Numbered from the stretch's first letter, positions 45,093 through 57,442 are shown. The stretch is DNA of 64,000 nucleotides from Siphonodentalium dalli (GCA_032622095.1 CP136067.1:200348052-200412051); one strand, 5' to 3'. Translations and numbers: made by a program. Notes: generated by a model not told the origin, from the letters alone.

Positions 45093-45341
45093 GTCAGGAG
45101 GCAGATCAGATAAAATGTGGATAGAACAATTTTTGCTAAACATTTTTAGTACCATATGCCAACAATGTTAATAATATGCTATGGGATACCCCGATAAATA
45201 AAATAATTGTTGGCAATTTTCTAGTCACCTCTGTCACGGTCAAAGGTCAAGGTCAAATTAGATATTCCAAATTTGCATAAATTGGACTAAAAAAATGTTT
45301 TTAGAACATTTTCGAGTGAAAGGGCTTAGACCGCCAGAAAC

Positions 45342-45512
45342 TTAACACGACCAATGACTGTCCCCAATATCAACAACCCGTTTTCTAATCGGACTCTGAC
45401 TTCTCTCACGGCCACGGATAGTTGCGTGTCACACTTCCGATTTGTTTCACATTAAAGTCTGTTATTCAGTTATCTTGTTGTCTCAATCTTGTAGTTGTAT
45501 CTTATCTGGCGT
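45342..45512. repeat. 171 bp direct repeat, copy 1
   Basis: Matches 46430-46600 at equal length with two or three substitutions. Starts TTAACACGACCAATGACTG and ends TATCTGGCGT. Could be the terminal repeat of a small LTR-type element (TRIM), but I find no clear primer-binding site or polypurine tract beside it. Confidence 0.85.
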
Positions 45513-46429
45513 TGTAGCAGCGTCAACGAACCGACACATGCGCCGCGGCTAACGCTACAATCACATCTCGACTACACGGTGGATTGGTGATGACAGGCAT
45601 TTCCCGCCAAAGATGACATTCGTAAAAGCTCGTCGCATGGATTCAGACGCCGCTTGAAATTCATCGAACTGTCCACTCAACTGCACGTGGCAGTGGGGGG
45701 GGGGGTCAGTTTGCACCGTAGTTCAGGCTGGACTCACTGACAGCGAAGGTGTTTGTTAAAAAGACAGTGTTCTAAATACTTCACTTGACTTATCGGAATG
45801 CGACGTACGTTATATTGATAACTGGTCCGCATTCCGCACATTATATGTTAATCTATTGTTTTAAAATACTGTAAACAGAGCAAATGACGTCTTTAAATAG
45901 TGATTTGATTCCACCTAAGCACCACGTAATCGTATTGTCGCTGAAACCCGCTTTAGTGATTCAACTTTAGTGCAATGTAAGCACCATTGAAGACCGCAAG
46001 TGAACGTTTACATTCGTTGTTTGTAATGTGTATGGACAACGGATATAATTATGGGGTTCAACATGACGATAATTTCACGGGTGTAAGCTGCACGTCGCAA
46101 ATCACTAAGTGACCATCACCTAACTTTCCATGTGGACATGGCGGATTGTTTGTTTCAAGTCGTTGCCCAACGAAATGGTGTAGCATACGATTCCAGAATG
46201 TCGCGAGAGCGAACACTCATTCTTTTAATGCCAGAGTTGCTGCTGTTTTCACTAACATTGATTTGTATTTGCATATCAAGGCTGACATTTCTTGTGATAG
46301 GTGATTTCACCTATGTACTTAAGGTTATCGTGTAACTGCTACACAGGCATGGTCTGCGGAAATCCGACAGGAGAGAAAAAAGTGGTTGCGCCATAGTAGT
46401 GTTGTGTCTTGGATATGGGACTGCGTTTG
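45513..46429. other. Interval between the 171 bp repeats
   Basis: A 67-codon frame (46132-46335) encodes a hydrophobic stretch of about 30 residues after a polar start. I do not recognise it. No catalytic domain of a retroelement is present. A G run lies at 45696-45706. Confidence 0.4.
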
Positions 46430-46600
46430 TTAACACGACCAATGACTGTCCCCAATATCAACAACCCGTTTTCTAATCGGACTCTGACTTCTCTCACGGC
46501 CACGGATAGTTGCGTGACACACTTCCGATTTGTTTCACATTAAAGTCTGTTATTCAGTTATCTTGTTGTCTCAATCTTGTAGTTGTATCCTATCTGGCGT
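46430..46600. repeat. 171 bp direct repeat, copy 2
   Basis: See 45342-45512. Confidence 0.85.
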
Positions 46601-47011
46601 ACCTTGTGTCATATTCGACAGATCTAACAACTTTCGGACGATCCGAGTAAACCCGAGAAGTTATGGCGAACTTGCAACTTTTTGTGGCGTTCTCGTGACA
46701 TTGTAATTTTGAACCCCGAGGCTGAGCCGAGTGGTTAAAAAAGAGACATCCAGGTATTAAATCTCCATGTACCCCACGATGTTGCCGAAGATAACGATTT
46801 TGTCCCCACAAAATAACCATGTCTTCTTAATTTAAGTGTGTTTTCATAGGTTTTCCGATTAATTCACACCAATAAGAATAATTCAGTAGCTGACCTAAGG
46901 ATCCGGCGTCAGGTGACGTTAAACTTGATGTGCGAGAGCAACGTCACGTTTGGAGGAAACTGCCAGTTCAAGGGTCATTCATACACCCTCGATATATCAC
47001 GTGATCATATA
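46601..47011. other. Spacer with a weak tRNA-like phrase
   Basis: GAGCCGAGTGGTTAA at 46733-46747 resembles a pol III box A, but no box B follows at the usual distance. A minus-strand 76-codon frame has no recognisable domain. Confidence 0.3.
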
Positions 47012-47146
47012 CAGCAGAATGAGGTTCTCAGAGGGTGAATTTGGTGATGCTAGCCCACTCTGCAGGGTAGCATCACTAAATTCACTTTCTGGGACCTCAT
47101 TCTGCAAATTACAGACTATTTCAAGGCATGTTGTCAACAAACATCA

Positions 47147-47181
<35 letters not shown>

Positions 47182-47622
47182 TTGTCTTCGTAACAAAATT
47201 GTTTTTATGATTTTAACATTTCCCCTCTGTCATTGCCTCAATAATACTATTATGTCCCTTTGACCATGTTACAAATTTGCAGTATTAAAAGCTGACATAA
47301 ATATTTGGATTGACATCACATATACAGAATGTAAGAAATATAAAAAAATTTGTTGGGTTACAATTGATTTTTATTTGACAGCTCGGTTTCTCATAATGCA
47401 GAACGAATTGTAACCAACAAACATTTCAAATAAAAATGTAAGATTCCTTTACATTCTTTATCAGTCCAGTTTGCTGAGGTTTTCAAATTCAATTGTTTTC
47501 ACCGATGGTCAACAAGAGTTTGATTTTTACTGCCAATCAACTGTGTGGGATTCCAAGGAATCTTGGTATATCAAGACATAGGTCCCAGTCAGATCTAGAA
47601 AAGTGCGTTTCCCCACATAATA
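47012..47622. repeat. ~600 bp duplicated block, copy 2
   Basis: See 44493-45092. The C run is longer here (47150-47181) and accounts for most of the length difference. Confidence 0.85.
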
Positions 47623-47721
47623 CATGTATTAATTTATGTGCGGATGTTGGACACCTTCAAGTGATTATTTTCCCCAGCATTAATTTAGCAATGGCAATGT
47701 GATCTCGTTTATATTCATATC

Positions 47722-47873
47722 CAAGCCTTGAAATAGTGTGTCTGTCAGTTGCAGAATGAGGTCCCCAGAGGGTGAATTTAGTGATGCTACCCCCGCAAAG
47801 CGGGCTAGCATCACTAAATTCACCCTCTGGGGACCTCATTCTGCAAATGACAGACACACTATTTCAAGGCTTG
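47722..47873. repeat. Complete 152 bp palindrome of the GCAGAATGAGG family
   Basis: Two arms of about 70 bp run from CAAGCCTTGAAATAGTGTGT to ACACACTATTTCAAGGCTTG around a short GC-rich apex. This is the cleanest copy and defines the family's ends. Confidence 0.9.
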
Positions 47874-48489
47874 TTTATATCAAAATGTGTAAGATATTAA
47901 CACCATTCTTCTGCTTTTGAATAGTTGTAAAGATCATCGCATATATTAATAGAATTTAAAATTTAATTTGGAATATTGTCTTCTCCTAGTTTTCTGACAT
48001 CAGCAACTAAGATATTTTCCATTGGAGAGTGATCATAAAAGATGCAATTCATGACTATTTTTATTCTTTTATTTTATTAATTTATTATATTATAATAATA
48101 GTGTATCAACAGAACATATATACATATACAAAAAATATTTTTGAACATCAACAATGATCACAGACAAGCTTTGAGACAATATTGAAAAACAAATATATAT
48201 ACACATTCAACAAGCGTATATTTGTACATAACATATCAGAAACCAGACAAGATGTCAATGACACTGTATATCAACTTGGAGGGAGGATAATGTCATACAT
48301 TACAGTGGAGTGCACGAATGATTGTGAAAAGTTTAAGTAATACCAGAGGTCTACATGAATAGCCATAGGATATGATATTTTATTTGCAATACACATACAT
48401 ATTACATAATAATGATGAAAATAATGAATAATTCTGTCGTATATTGTGGGGGATGGCATAGTCTGGGCAAGACTGTCTTCCTGCCATCC
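47874..48489. other. Spacer left of the MULE, no gene
   Basis: AT-rich, no repeat borders. The last ten bases before the MULE are part of its target site. Confidence 0.4.
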
Positions 48490-48499
48490 CCAGTATGGT

Positions 48500-49190
48500 G
48501 GTTACGTAGCGTTTTTTCCGAAGACCCATAACTCCGAAGGTCCGATTCTCCGAAGATCCATAACTCCGAAGGCCCGATTTTCCGAAGGTCTATAACTCCG
48601 AAGGTCCGATTCCTCCGAAGGTCTATAACTCCGAAGGTCCGATTCTCCGAAGGCCTATAACTCCGAACGCCCATAACTCCGAAGGTCTATAACTCCGAAC
48701 GCCCATAACTCCGAAGGTCTATAACTCCGAAGGGCCATAACTCCGAAGGTCTATAACTCCGAAGGTCCGATTCTCCGAAGGTCTATAACTCCGAAGGTCC
48801 GATTCTCCGAAGGTCTATAACTCCGAAGGTCCGATTCTCCGAAGGTCCGATTCTCCGAAGATCATGTTTTAATCGCTTATTAAATAGTGTACAGTCCAGT
48901 GGCGGGGTAAATGGGGCCCTAGGGAAGACCGCCCCCCAAAAAACATGTCAAGTGTCATGTAAACGTCCGGAAATCCCTCCTAGGCATTCAAATATTCAGT
49001 GTTCCTGCACAGGGGAGCCCCCCGGACCAACGATTGGGGGCGACCCCTCCCATGCATGCGCCAAATCAGGCCTTCGTGATATGCTTTCGGCATATCATAT
49101 GCATGATATATCCCCCACATATCCCCCAAATATGCTAATTAATGTGCACCCCTAAATGGGAAATCTGGCTCCGCCACTGGTGTGCACCGG
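48500..49190. repeat. MULE left terminal inverted repeat
   Basis: 48523-48869 is a tandem of 16 bp units ending in CTCCGAAGGT (alternating TCCGATT- and CTATAA- starts). Next comes TAAATAGTGTACAGTCCAGT, then a diverged section with CATGTAAACGTCCGGAAAT and CCCCTAAATGGGAA that also mirrors the right arm. Confidence 0.85.
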
Positions 49191-49574
49191 GTATATCATA
49201 ACGAAACGCTGCAAGAATGTCAGAGTAGCCTAACATGCACAGGGGCGAACGGGGGCCAAAGGGGCAGAACTCGCCCTTTTCTGGCGACTGAAAATACTTC
49301 AAAGAAATGCGTTCTGTTTGATCTCGGGATGCTGACGTTACACTTTCATTTCCTGCCACAATGTCTCTGGAAACTGTGGCACCAAGATTGTTTAATCTTG
49401 TCGCAAATACTGCACGTGCATGCACCGCCAAAGATGGCGGCAAGATCAAAGAGAATAGATAGTTTGATGCTACTGACCAATTGAAGACGATGTTGCATTT
49501 CAAAATAATGACGTCAACAAAATGCTGACCTCAATTTCAGTCTGAATTTCATTTCATTTTCACTTCGGATCGCG
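49191..49574. promoter_or_regulatory. MULE transposase 5' region
   Basis: No TATA box stands out. AACTTTCATTT-type sequence and a possible acceptor (CCTCAATTTCAG at 49530-49541) precede the ATG, so a non-coding first exon is possible. Confidence 0.3.
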
Positions 49575-50724
49575 ATGGCGCTGGTAATACCAGGAAAAAA
49601 ACGCGGAAAAGCGCTAAGTTACAACGGATACAAATACGTAAAAAACAAAGTTACGAAGACGTCAATTCATTGGAGATGTTGGCGGGCGGAGTGTAGAGTG
49701 GTGCTAAAGACCAACATTTTCGACCTGGATCATCCAGCGAACATTCAAATCATCGACCAACGTAATCATCCTCACGAGCCGGATGATCCGGCAATCAACA
49801 GAGGTCAACATATTGAACGGATGAGGACCGCAGTTCAAAGAGATGCTTCACTTCCGATCAAAAGAACGTATGATCAAGTCATACGGGACCATGTACGGGG
49901 CGGTGGTGATAGAGAAGACATGCCTGAATACCGTTCGATTCGCACCATCATGAACAGAGTCCGCGTCGAAAACGTACCACCGGTTCCCCATTACGTGGAC
50001 GATGTCAACGTTCCACCAGAGTGGAGCAGAACATGGTCTGGTGACAGATTTCTCCTCCACCAAGACAACGCTTGGGGTCTCATCGTATTCGCCACAGATG
50101 AAAATCTCCGAGTGTTGAGGCGATGTAAAGATGTATTTATGGACGGAACGTTCCGTACATGTCCTGCTCCATACACACAATTTTACACAGTGCACGGGGA
50201 ATACCGAGACAGGGTGATTCCGTTAGTTTTCTGTCTGGTGACGGGTAAAACCACCGGGCAATATCGTCAAATATTGCAAACTCTGCAGCGGGAAGTGAGA
50301 AGGGTCACTGAACGAAGATTGCGTCCTCTTCGTGTCATTTGCGATTTCGAACAAGCTATGATCAATGCCGTGGAAACCGACCTTCCGGGATCACGAGTGG
50401 GTGGCTGCTATTTTCACTTCTGCCAAAGTTTATGGCGTAAAGTTCAACGGGTTGGTCTTATGGCAGAGTACCGCCGGGATGACAGACTTAAGAAGTGCAT
50501 CAGGAAGTTCATGTCGCTGGGGTTCCTCCCTTTGGCTGTTGTAAGGCAGAACTTCCGAATGCTGTCTACGGTAAACCGTACTAGGCGTCTCATTAGAAGG
50601 TACCCAGGACTCGCAGACTTCATAGCATACATCGATAGATATTACATCACCGGACAGTTTCAACCCATCCTGTGGAATGTCTACCACCGTAACATGGTGA
50701 ATAGGACCACGAACCACGTCGAAG
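49575..50724 (+). CDS. MULE transposase, exon 1 (FLYWCH + DDE)
   Basis: Starts at ATG in good context (CGCGATGGCG) and encodes residues 1-384. Residues 15-67 form a FLYWCH-type zinc finger (Y16, W33, C35, C40, H65, H67). The MULE transposase core follows: FMDGTFRTCP (D190), a hydrophobic block IPLVFCLVTGKTTGQY, RVICDFEQAMINAV (D257), the zinc-binding GCYFHFCQSLWRKVQ (C278, H281) and RTTNHVEG (E383, likely third acid). The frame continues past the donor GTATGT (50725) for about 20 codons but loses family similarity there. FLYWCH-MULE proteins excise and insert Mutator-type elements. Confidence 0.9.
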
Positions 50725-51697
50725 GTATGTCATATGTATATCTTATCAAAACTTTGCGTGGTGATTTAATGGGGTCCAAGTGACACACGTGTTCCGGTTT
50801 GTTTCCCCTGCCTGATTATACATGTATGTGATGTATAACATGCACTAATTTAGATACAATTAACGAACCCCGTACAACCACCAAATAGAGGCATATTATT
50901 AGCACTGTTTGTTAATATCGTACCACATCGAACGTTAACTTGGGGAACCAAAGATATTTCAAATAATATGCGTGGTACTTCGTGATAAAGAGCGTTTAAG
51001 AATACGTGTTCCATTCAATTGCATATGTTACAACAGTATCGATATACATACATGTGCGTCGTCTTTATATATATACTAGCAGGTGGACCAGACTTCGTCC
51101 GGGCTGTTTCCCCTCTGCTTTTCGGCGAATTGCGCGATTTGACCTTGAATTGTCCATTTTGAAGGTCAAGGTCAGGTGGGGTCACGATTTGACCCGTCAA
51201 AAACACTGCCCGGACAAAAGTACCCGTCGAAATTCATCCGGTTTTACCCGATTTGACCTTGAATTGATCAATTTGAAGGTCAAGGTCAGGTCGGGATCAC
51301 TCAGTGGACAAAAGTAACCCCACGTATAAAATTTCGTGGAAATCCCATCAAATTTGGCGATTTGACCTTGAATTGACCCGATTTCAAGGTGAATGTCACG
51401 TCACACGGGCAAACGAATATGCTTATGACACTCCCCATACGAAAGTATCCCTAGACACTAATTTTCATCAAAATCCCGCAATACTCGGGCGTTCGACCTT
51501 GAATGATCCAAAGTCACGTCGCACGGGCAAATTAATAGGCCTATGCCACTCCCCGGCCGAAAGTACTCCCACATACCAAGTTTCATCGAAATCGGCTGGG
51601 CCGTTTTCGAGTCCATCGCGAACACACACACACACACACACCCTCACACACCCACACACACCCTCCCACACCCTCACACACACACACCCACACCCCC

Positions 51698-51732
<35 letters not shown>

Positions 51733-52410
51733 TTTCCCAAAATATATAATAGATATAAATGGAATGTGATGATATAAGTTCGGTTTTGGTGCATTTTACA
51801 CGGTTACGCCCACAACAAGTAGGCACAGTATAATGAGCACAGTGAAACATTTCTAATGAAATATAATATGTCCAAAGTTGGTATATGTCACCCAAATTTG
51901 ACCATATCAACACTGGAAAGGAACGTGTGTGCCTCTTTAATACTAATATCGGATACTAGTAGATATACACACATATTTTAGTGCCATATATACTCACTAC
52001 ACACAGAGTGCAGATTACAAGTGGCCTAACTTCTATTCCTGTGTATAATATGTATACATGAATACAATTCATTTTAAATGAATTCCTGCGTAATTTGAAC
52101 TTCCAGCCATGTTTCCCACCACAGTGAGAAATTTAACTATGTCATATATCATGCAGACCCTATTTTGATACAGAGTGTCATGACAAAATATCGCACGCAC
52201 GTGTAGGCTACTTGAGAAGGCAACATTGTGCCATGTCCCCCTCCAAACTGTCCAATATAATTAGATGAAGATCCTCCGGTAAATATATGTCAATTTTGGT
52301 TGAATATATTGATGAATCCTCGTTAATGACATACATCATAAGATAACTGTATATCAATATCCAGAGTGTTGCAAAAGGTCTATACTATATTACTACATTT
52401 CCCCTTTCAG
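50725..52410. other. MULE transposase intron
   Basis: Bounded by GAAG|GTATGT and CCCCTTTCAG|GG. It holds a repeat at about 51090-51615 whose units share TTTGACCTTGAATTG and AAGGTCAAGGTCAGG, followed by a CA-rich microsatellite. Confidence 0.8.
51619..51730. repeat. (CA)n microsatellite
   Basis: CACACA runs interrupted by CCCTCACAC. It follows the phrase ATCGAAATCGGCTGGGCCGT, seen before CA/GA tails in many invertebrate repeats. Confidence 0.9.
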
Positions 52411-52673
52411 GGTTCCATCGCTGTTGGAATGACGCCGTGATGGTGCGACATCCGTCCCTCTGGATGTTTGTTCGGTTCTTGAAAGATCACCAAGCGAACG
52501 TCGAAGTAACCATCGATTCCGCAGACCGTGGCACCAATCCCCCGACGCAACGCAGAAAATGGCGAGTATTGGATACCCGCCAGCGTAATTTGAAGGGCCA
52601 GTACAACTGCGGTGTCGTCAACATCGACGAATATTGGAACTCTGTCAGCTATCTTATTCCACAAATCATCTAA
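52411..52673 (+). CDS. MULE transposase, exon 2 (C-terminal)
   Basis: Follows CCCCTTTCAG and completes the split Gly codon (phase 1), giving HVEG-FHRCWNDAVMVRHPSLW across the junction, the expected family sequence after the catalytic Glu. Continues FVRFLKDHQANVEV and ends at TAA; full protein 470 residues. A possible poly(A) signal ATTAAA is at 52829. Confidence 0.85.
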
Positions 52674-52956
52674 TCTGAAAGCATGACGTCGGCACTATGA
52701 CATTATATATGCATAATTTTATGTTTCAAATCCGAGTAAATGTTAAAATGTATGTCTGGCCTCTGGCACGAGCCGATATAGTGCTTCACATGTAGCCTAT
52801 GTGCAATGTACCTATGATTCTACTTGTTATTAAATACGATTTCATTTCAATGTGTATATGTAAAAACCATGGCCAGGTATAGACATCGGGATCAATGGGG
52901 TGATCGTATACTTATAAAATGTATGCATGTGGTAACATCTGATGTATAATTATGTA

Positions 52957-53331
52957 CACTCTAAGAATTGTGAAATTCCAAACGGTATTAGACCACGATT
53001 TTACCACATGTTACACCTGTGTTACAGTTCGACCCAGTATAGCGTTATACGGGACGTAACTCTATAGGTTGAAGAACCCCCCTACTGGCCTCTATAGAAC
53101 CTAACGGTTCCGCCCAGTGGACAACATATATGATTCTTCACCGTTATATTCTATAGAGGGGGTTCTTTAATCCATATATACGGTTACGTCCCGTATAACG
53201 CTATACTGGGTCGAATATACTGTAACACATGTGTAACATGCGGCATGTGAAGAATCAAATGGTTCTACGAGTGACTTTTGGAGGTAAAATGGTGGTCTAA
53301 TACCGTTTGGAATTTCACAATTCTTAGAGTG
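52957..53331. mobile_element. TA-flanked MITE inside the MULE
   Basis: Inverted ends CACTCTAAGAATTGTGAAAT and ATTTCACAATTCTTAGAGTG with TA on both sides (Tc1/mariner-type). Arms continue for over 100 bp (GACCCAGTATAGCGTTATAC and complement). It lies between the transposase and the right arm. Confidence 0.85.
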
Positions 53332-53399
53332 TATTGATAAGTATGGAATGCGCGTATGGTTATATTTTGTAAAGAACATGTACATGTAGATAATATATC

Positions 53400-53520
53400 C
53401 CCCCTGGAATCCGGAATCCAGCTTCAATTTTACCCTGGAATCCGGTGTTCAGCTTCAAATTGACGTCTGGAATCCGGCGTACGGGTCCAAAATGGGTGGA
53501 ATCCGGCGTACGAAAAGGGG
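53400..53520. repeat. Short direct repeats (GGAATCCGG)
   Basis: Four to five spaced copies of TGGAATCCGG, each about 25-35 bp apart. Function unknown. Confidence 0.6.
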
Positions 53521-53829
53521 GGAAAGGGCCCTCATATATTTGAAACGTTAACTATGTATTATAATAAGGTGATATATACACCATCAGTAGTGTGCGACAA
53601 GCCTTAATTTTCCACAGAATGCTTAAATTTATGAAAGAAATACAATTATTTTGCCACAATGTACGTCTTAATACAATTAACATGATTAAACTGTGCACAT
53701 CTGACTGCATTGGGGTGATTTGATGCAATCAGGTTCATTTTATATACGAAAAAGGACAAGTTCTTCCCCGTTCACCCCTATACATTTTACTCTGGCATCT
53801 CATGGGCCAACGTAATATTATAGTATATG

Positions 53830-54512
53830 GTGTATATTCAGTGGCGGGCCAGGGTTCCCATTTAGGTGGGGGGGTAGGAAAATTTTGAATATTTTGATGC
53901 CCCATGAACGATTTCCGGGCGTTTACATGACATTGGACATGTTTTGGTAGGGGCCCATATTGTCTGAAATAGCAAGTAGAGGTTTAATAGGGGCAGTAGG
54001 AATTTTGGGACCACTTGGCTTCGCCACTGGACTGTACACTATTTAGTAAACGATAATACCCCGATAAAACAAAATCTTCGGAGAATCGGACCTTCGGAGA
54101 ATCGGATCTTCGGAGAATCGGACCTTCGGAATTATAGACCTTCGGAGAATCGGACCTTCGGAGTTATAGACCTTCGGAGAATCGGACCTTCGGAGTTATA
54201 GACCTTCGGAGAATCGGACCTTCGGAGTTATGGACCTTCGGAGAATCGGACCTTCGGAGTTATAGACCTTCGGAGAATCGGACCTTCGGAGTTATAGACC
54301 TTCGGAGTTATAGGTCTTCGGAAAATCGGCCCTTCGGAGTTATGGGCTTTCGGAGAATCGGCCCTTCGGAGTTATGGGCTTTCGGAGAATCGGATCTTCG
54401 GAGTTATGGGCCGTCGGAGAATCGGATCTTCGGAGTTATGGGCCGTCGGAGAATCGGCCCTTCGGAGTTGTGGGCCTTCGTAGTAATAGGTCTTCGGAAA
54501 ATCGGTCTGACG
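53830..54512. repeat. MULE right terminal inverted repeat
   Basis: 54076-54505 is a tandem of about 27 16 bp units (AATCGGACCTTCGGAG and TTATAGACCTTCGGAG), inverted relative to the left arm. The inner part holds ACTGGACTGTACACTATTTA and CCGGGCGTTTACATGACATT, matching the left arm in reverse. Confidence 0.85.
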
Positions 54513-54522
54513 CCAGTATGGT

Positions 54523-57442
54523 AAATATAGAAAGTAATAACTTATAGTAAGATGGCCTCGGGTGAGCCGTGCACATATTGTGTATATGTAATGTATGGTC
54601 ATGTATGAGTTTAGGGCTTAGTTCAAGAGTGTGTGAAAATGGATACTACCCGGGGGATGTTCAATATCATTTATATGGTTCAAATTCAGATGATCGGGTA
54701 ACATGTTTGGCGGTCACCCTGAAGATCTATATGAAGTTTGGTGATGATTGGATGAGGGATGTGGTCTGTATGGTGTAGCAAAGGATTTAGTCATGCAAAG
54801 AATAAAATACAAGATGCTGCTGGCAACCATGTTTTTGATGTTGGTGATGATCGGAGTTGGCCTCTTGGGTGCTCTGAAGGATTTCGTCATACAAAGAGTA
54901 AAAACCAAGATGGCCCTTGGTGGCCATGTTTTTCAATGAAATATGGAAAACAATTATGGCTTCCATCTAGTGGTCACCCAAAAGATCCATATGAAGTTAG
55001 GTGATGATGAGATGAGATCTGTAGGGTGTGCCAAAGGATTTAGTCATGTTGAGAGTAAACTCCAAGATGGCTGCTGACGGCCATGTTTTTCATCAAAAAT
55101 CGTTCAAATTTGCTAGCTCCTATCTAGATGTGGTCTAAAACATTGCCTGTAAATTTTCAAAACAATTCTCCAATAAATGAGGGCTGCAGGGTATTATTGA
55201 TTCAAATTTGAAATCCAAAATGGCTGCTGGTGGCCATTTGTTTTTAACAAATTTCGGAAAAAAATGATGGCTCCCATCTAGAGGTCACTCCGAAGATTCA
55301 TATGAAGTTTGGTGATGATCGGATGAGGGATGTGGTCTGTTTGGTGTAGCAAAGGATTTAGTCATGCGAAGAGTAAAGTACAAGATGGCTGCCGGCCGCC
55401 ATGTTTTTTTTTTCGAAAATCTTTCAAATTTGCAACTCCTATCTGGAGTTGAATAAAATAAAATTGCTGTCTTGTGTTATAAGAAATTTGACTGCCTCCC
55501 CACTTTCCCTGTATATTCTTTCATGCTATGTACCTGGTAAACCAGGCTCACGGTCAGCTGATAAAATAATACTTGCTGCCCCAAACGTGATCTTGTTTAT
55601 TATGGTGGTCAATCTTTTGAATGCTATGGTTACAACCTTTGGAATTTACTTCCGCTTACACTTAGAAATTCCAATACTTTGGAATCATTCAAAAGACAAC
55701 TGTTAAAAATTCACAATGTCAACAAAAACGCCCAAAGCTAACCACATCTTTCCTGCATTATTAATGTTCAGCATTGTTTCATACAACATACTCAACTTCT
55801 ATCCAGAGTATTACAATATGAATCGTACGTGACCCGTAGTGGAGCAACCACACATGATGTGCCTCAAATTTGCCTTTTTTCGGCGACAAAACGCTAAGAA
55901 TAATTTATGTAACTTCATGCAGTGGTCACGACGGAGACGATATGCCAAATTAACAAGACGTGTCGTGGATTGTAAAATCTTGTCTGGATTATCGTCATGA
56001 CTTCTTCATTTTTCGTTTTCATTAAGCTGACCAACGAAATTGGTCTAAATGAAATTAATAGACTTAAATCACATGTGAATTCTTCGTAAGTTTTATCGCG
56101 ATGCTTCATTTTCAATTCCGCGTTTTTTTGCAATTTCATGTTACATACTGGCGTATGCAAACAACCTGGGCCAATGTGATGGTCTAGGGGTAGGTGATGA
56201 GTGAAGAGTAGATCTTGATGATTTCTTTATTTGTTACATCATATATGTATCTGTATTAACATGTGACAAGTATTGTAACATATATATGGAGACCAGCAAG
56301 ACAGTGTGTTATCAATATAGGTACAGCATGGTGAAAATCCATAATCAGTCAGGAGCGATACTCTAATTCAATCCAATGCCTTTTATATCCCACACTCATG
56401 ATTCGCTGACCGCCATGTACCCAGGCCAGGTCAGAGTCATGTTAACACACCAGAATACGATACACAAAGAAAGGTCAGATGAAGGTTACATACCAGCGAT
56501 AGACAAAGGGAGAGGTCGGAGGAAGGCTAATTTATGATGTGTCATAATAAATTCCAACTGCCCAGATCTCTGCGAGGTTGAATGTGCATGGAATGTAATT
56601 ACTAAGTCAAAGGAATGGCGAAGGAAACTCCCGTGCATCAGGGATGTTACTGGTACATGTAGGTGGGGTATATTATGTATCACTCCACACGGTTGCTAAC
56701 CGGAAGTCACGTGACAATTTCTCCAAAATCTATACCCGCGATCTTGAAAAATCACTGATGGATATAGAAAAAAATTATATGACGCCATTCACCTGCCTTA
56801 GGTATAAGCACCCTTGGTGGTTGCTATGAATGGTTCTATTTGTTTCATCATAGTTAATTTTTCTGTGCGCATGTGTTTTGATAAGCATAAGGAGCTCTGA
56901 AATGGCCATGTATCATGTATGCGAGTATTTATATCACTGTCATTTGTATTGTATAGGGATAAAGCGCTATACATATGTTATACATTATTATCATACCAAG
57001 TTGCATTTGATGATCTACGAACCAAATATATTGAAGAATAACATGACAAGTTTTCAGCTTTCTGGTGGTACCTGCCTCGAAAAGACTGGTGCTGTGATGT
57101 AGCAGATTGGATAGTCTTTGGTATTCAGTTGCCTTCATGTGTGACATCAGCTTCCAGAAGGAGTAAACTCGTGACATCTTGCCCGGTATGGCTGCATGGT
57201 ATTTGATAAACATAGCAGAACTTTACCACTGTGTTATTTCTGCAAAGTCATCTCACAAGACGCTAATGCTGCATGACTTGTAAAAAGACAATCAGAACCT
57301 GAAACAAATTAAAAGGGTTTTGTTAATTTACTAGTATATCACTTGTATAATGTCAGTTAAGCTTGTGTGCTTCAATATTGTATACTCGTAGGGTTTCCTG
57401 ACATAGTAAAAAGTAACCCAAATTTAAATATATTTCCATCGG
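54523..57442. repeat. Intergenic repeats, no gene recognised
   Basis: 54700-55400 carries four diverged units with GATGATCGGATGAGG, AAGGATTTAGTCATGC and AAGATGGC(C/T)GC, inversely related to 23781-25880. 55400-57442 has nothing I recognise; small open frames there show no domain. Confidence 0.5.

Larger units (their letters stand above)
48490..54522. mobile_element. Complete Mutator-like element (MULE) with 10 bp target duplication
   Basis: CCAGTATGGT occurs at 48490-48499 and 54513-54522 in the same orientation, a 10 bp duplication as expected for MULEs (8-11 bp). Between lie 6013 bp: a left arm with about 20 16 bp units, an inner arm part, the transposase (two exons), a small MITE and a mirrored right arm. 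The arms begin with TTTTCCGAAGACC about 11-14 bp inside each end. Everything needed for autonomous transposition appears present. Confidence 0.8.

Noticed and set aside
46733-46760. tRNA gene
   Set aside because: Only a box A-like phrase is present; no box B, no acceptor stem pairing.
48402-48674. Frame encoding repeated SENRTFGVIDLR-like units, and its mirror at 54342-54524
   Set aside because: Translation of the 16 bp tandem units of the MULE arms; the period is not a multiple of three and the frame is not kept along the array.
51304-51794. His/Thr-rich frames on both strands
   Set aside because: They are translations of the CA microsatellite within the MULE intron.
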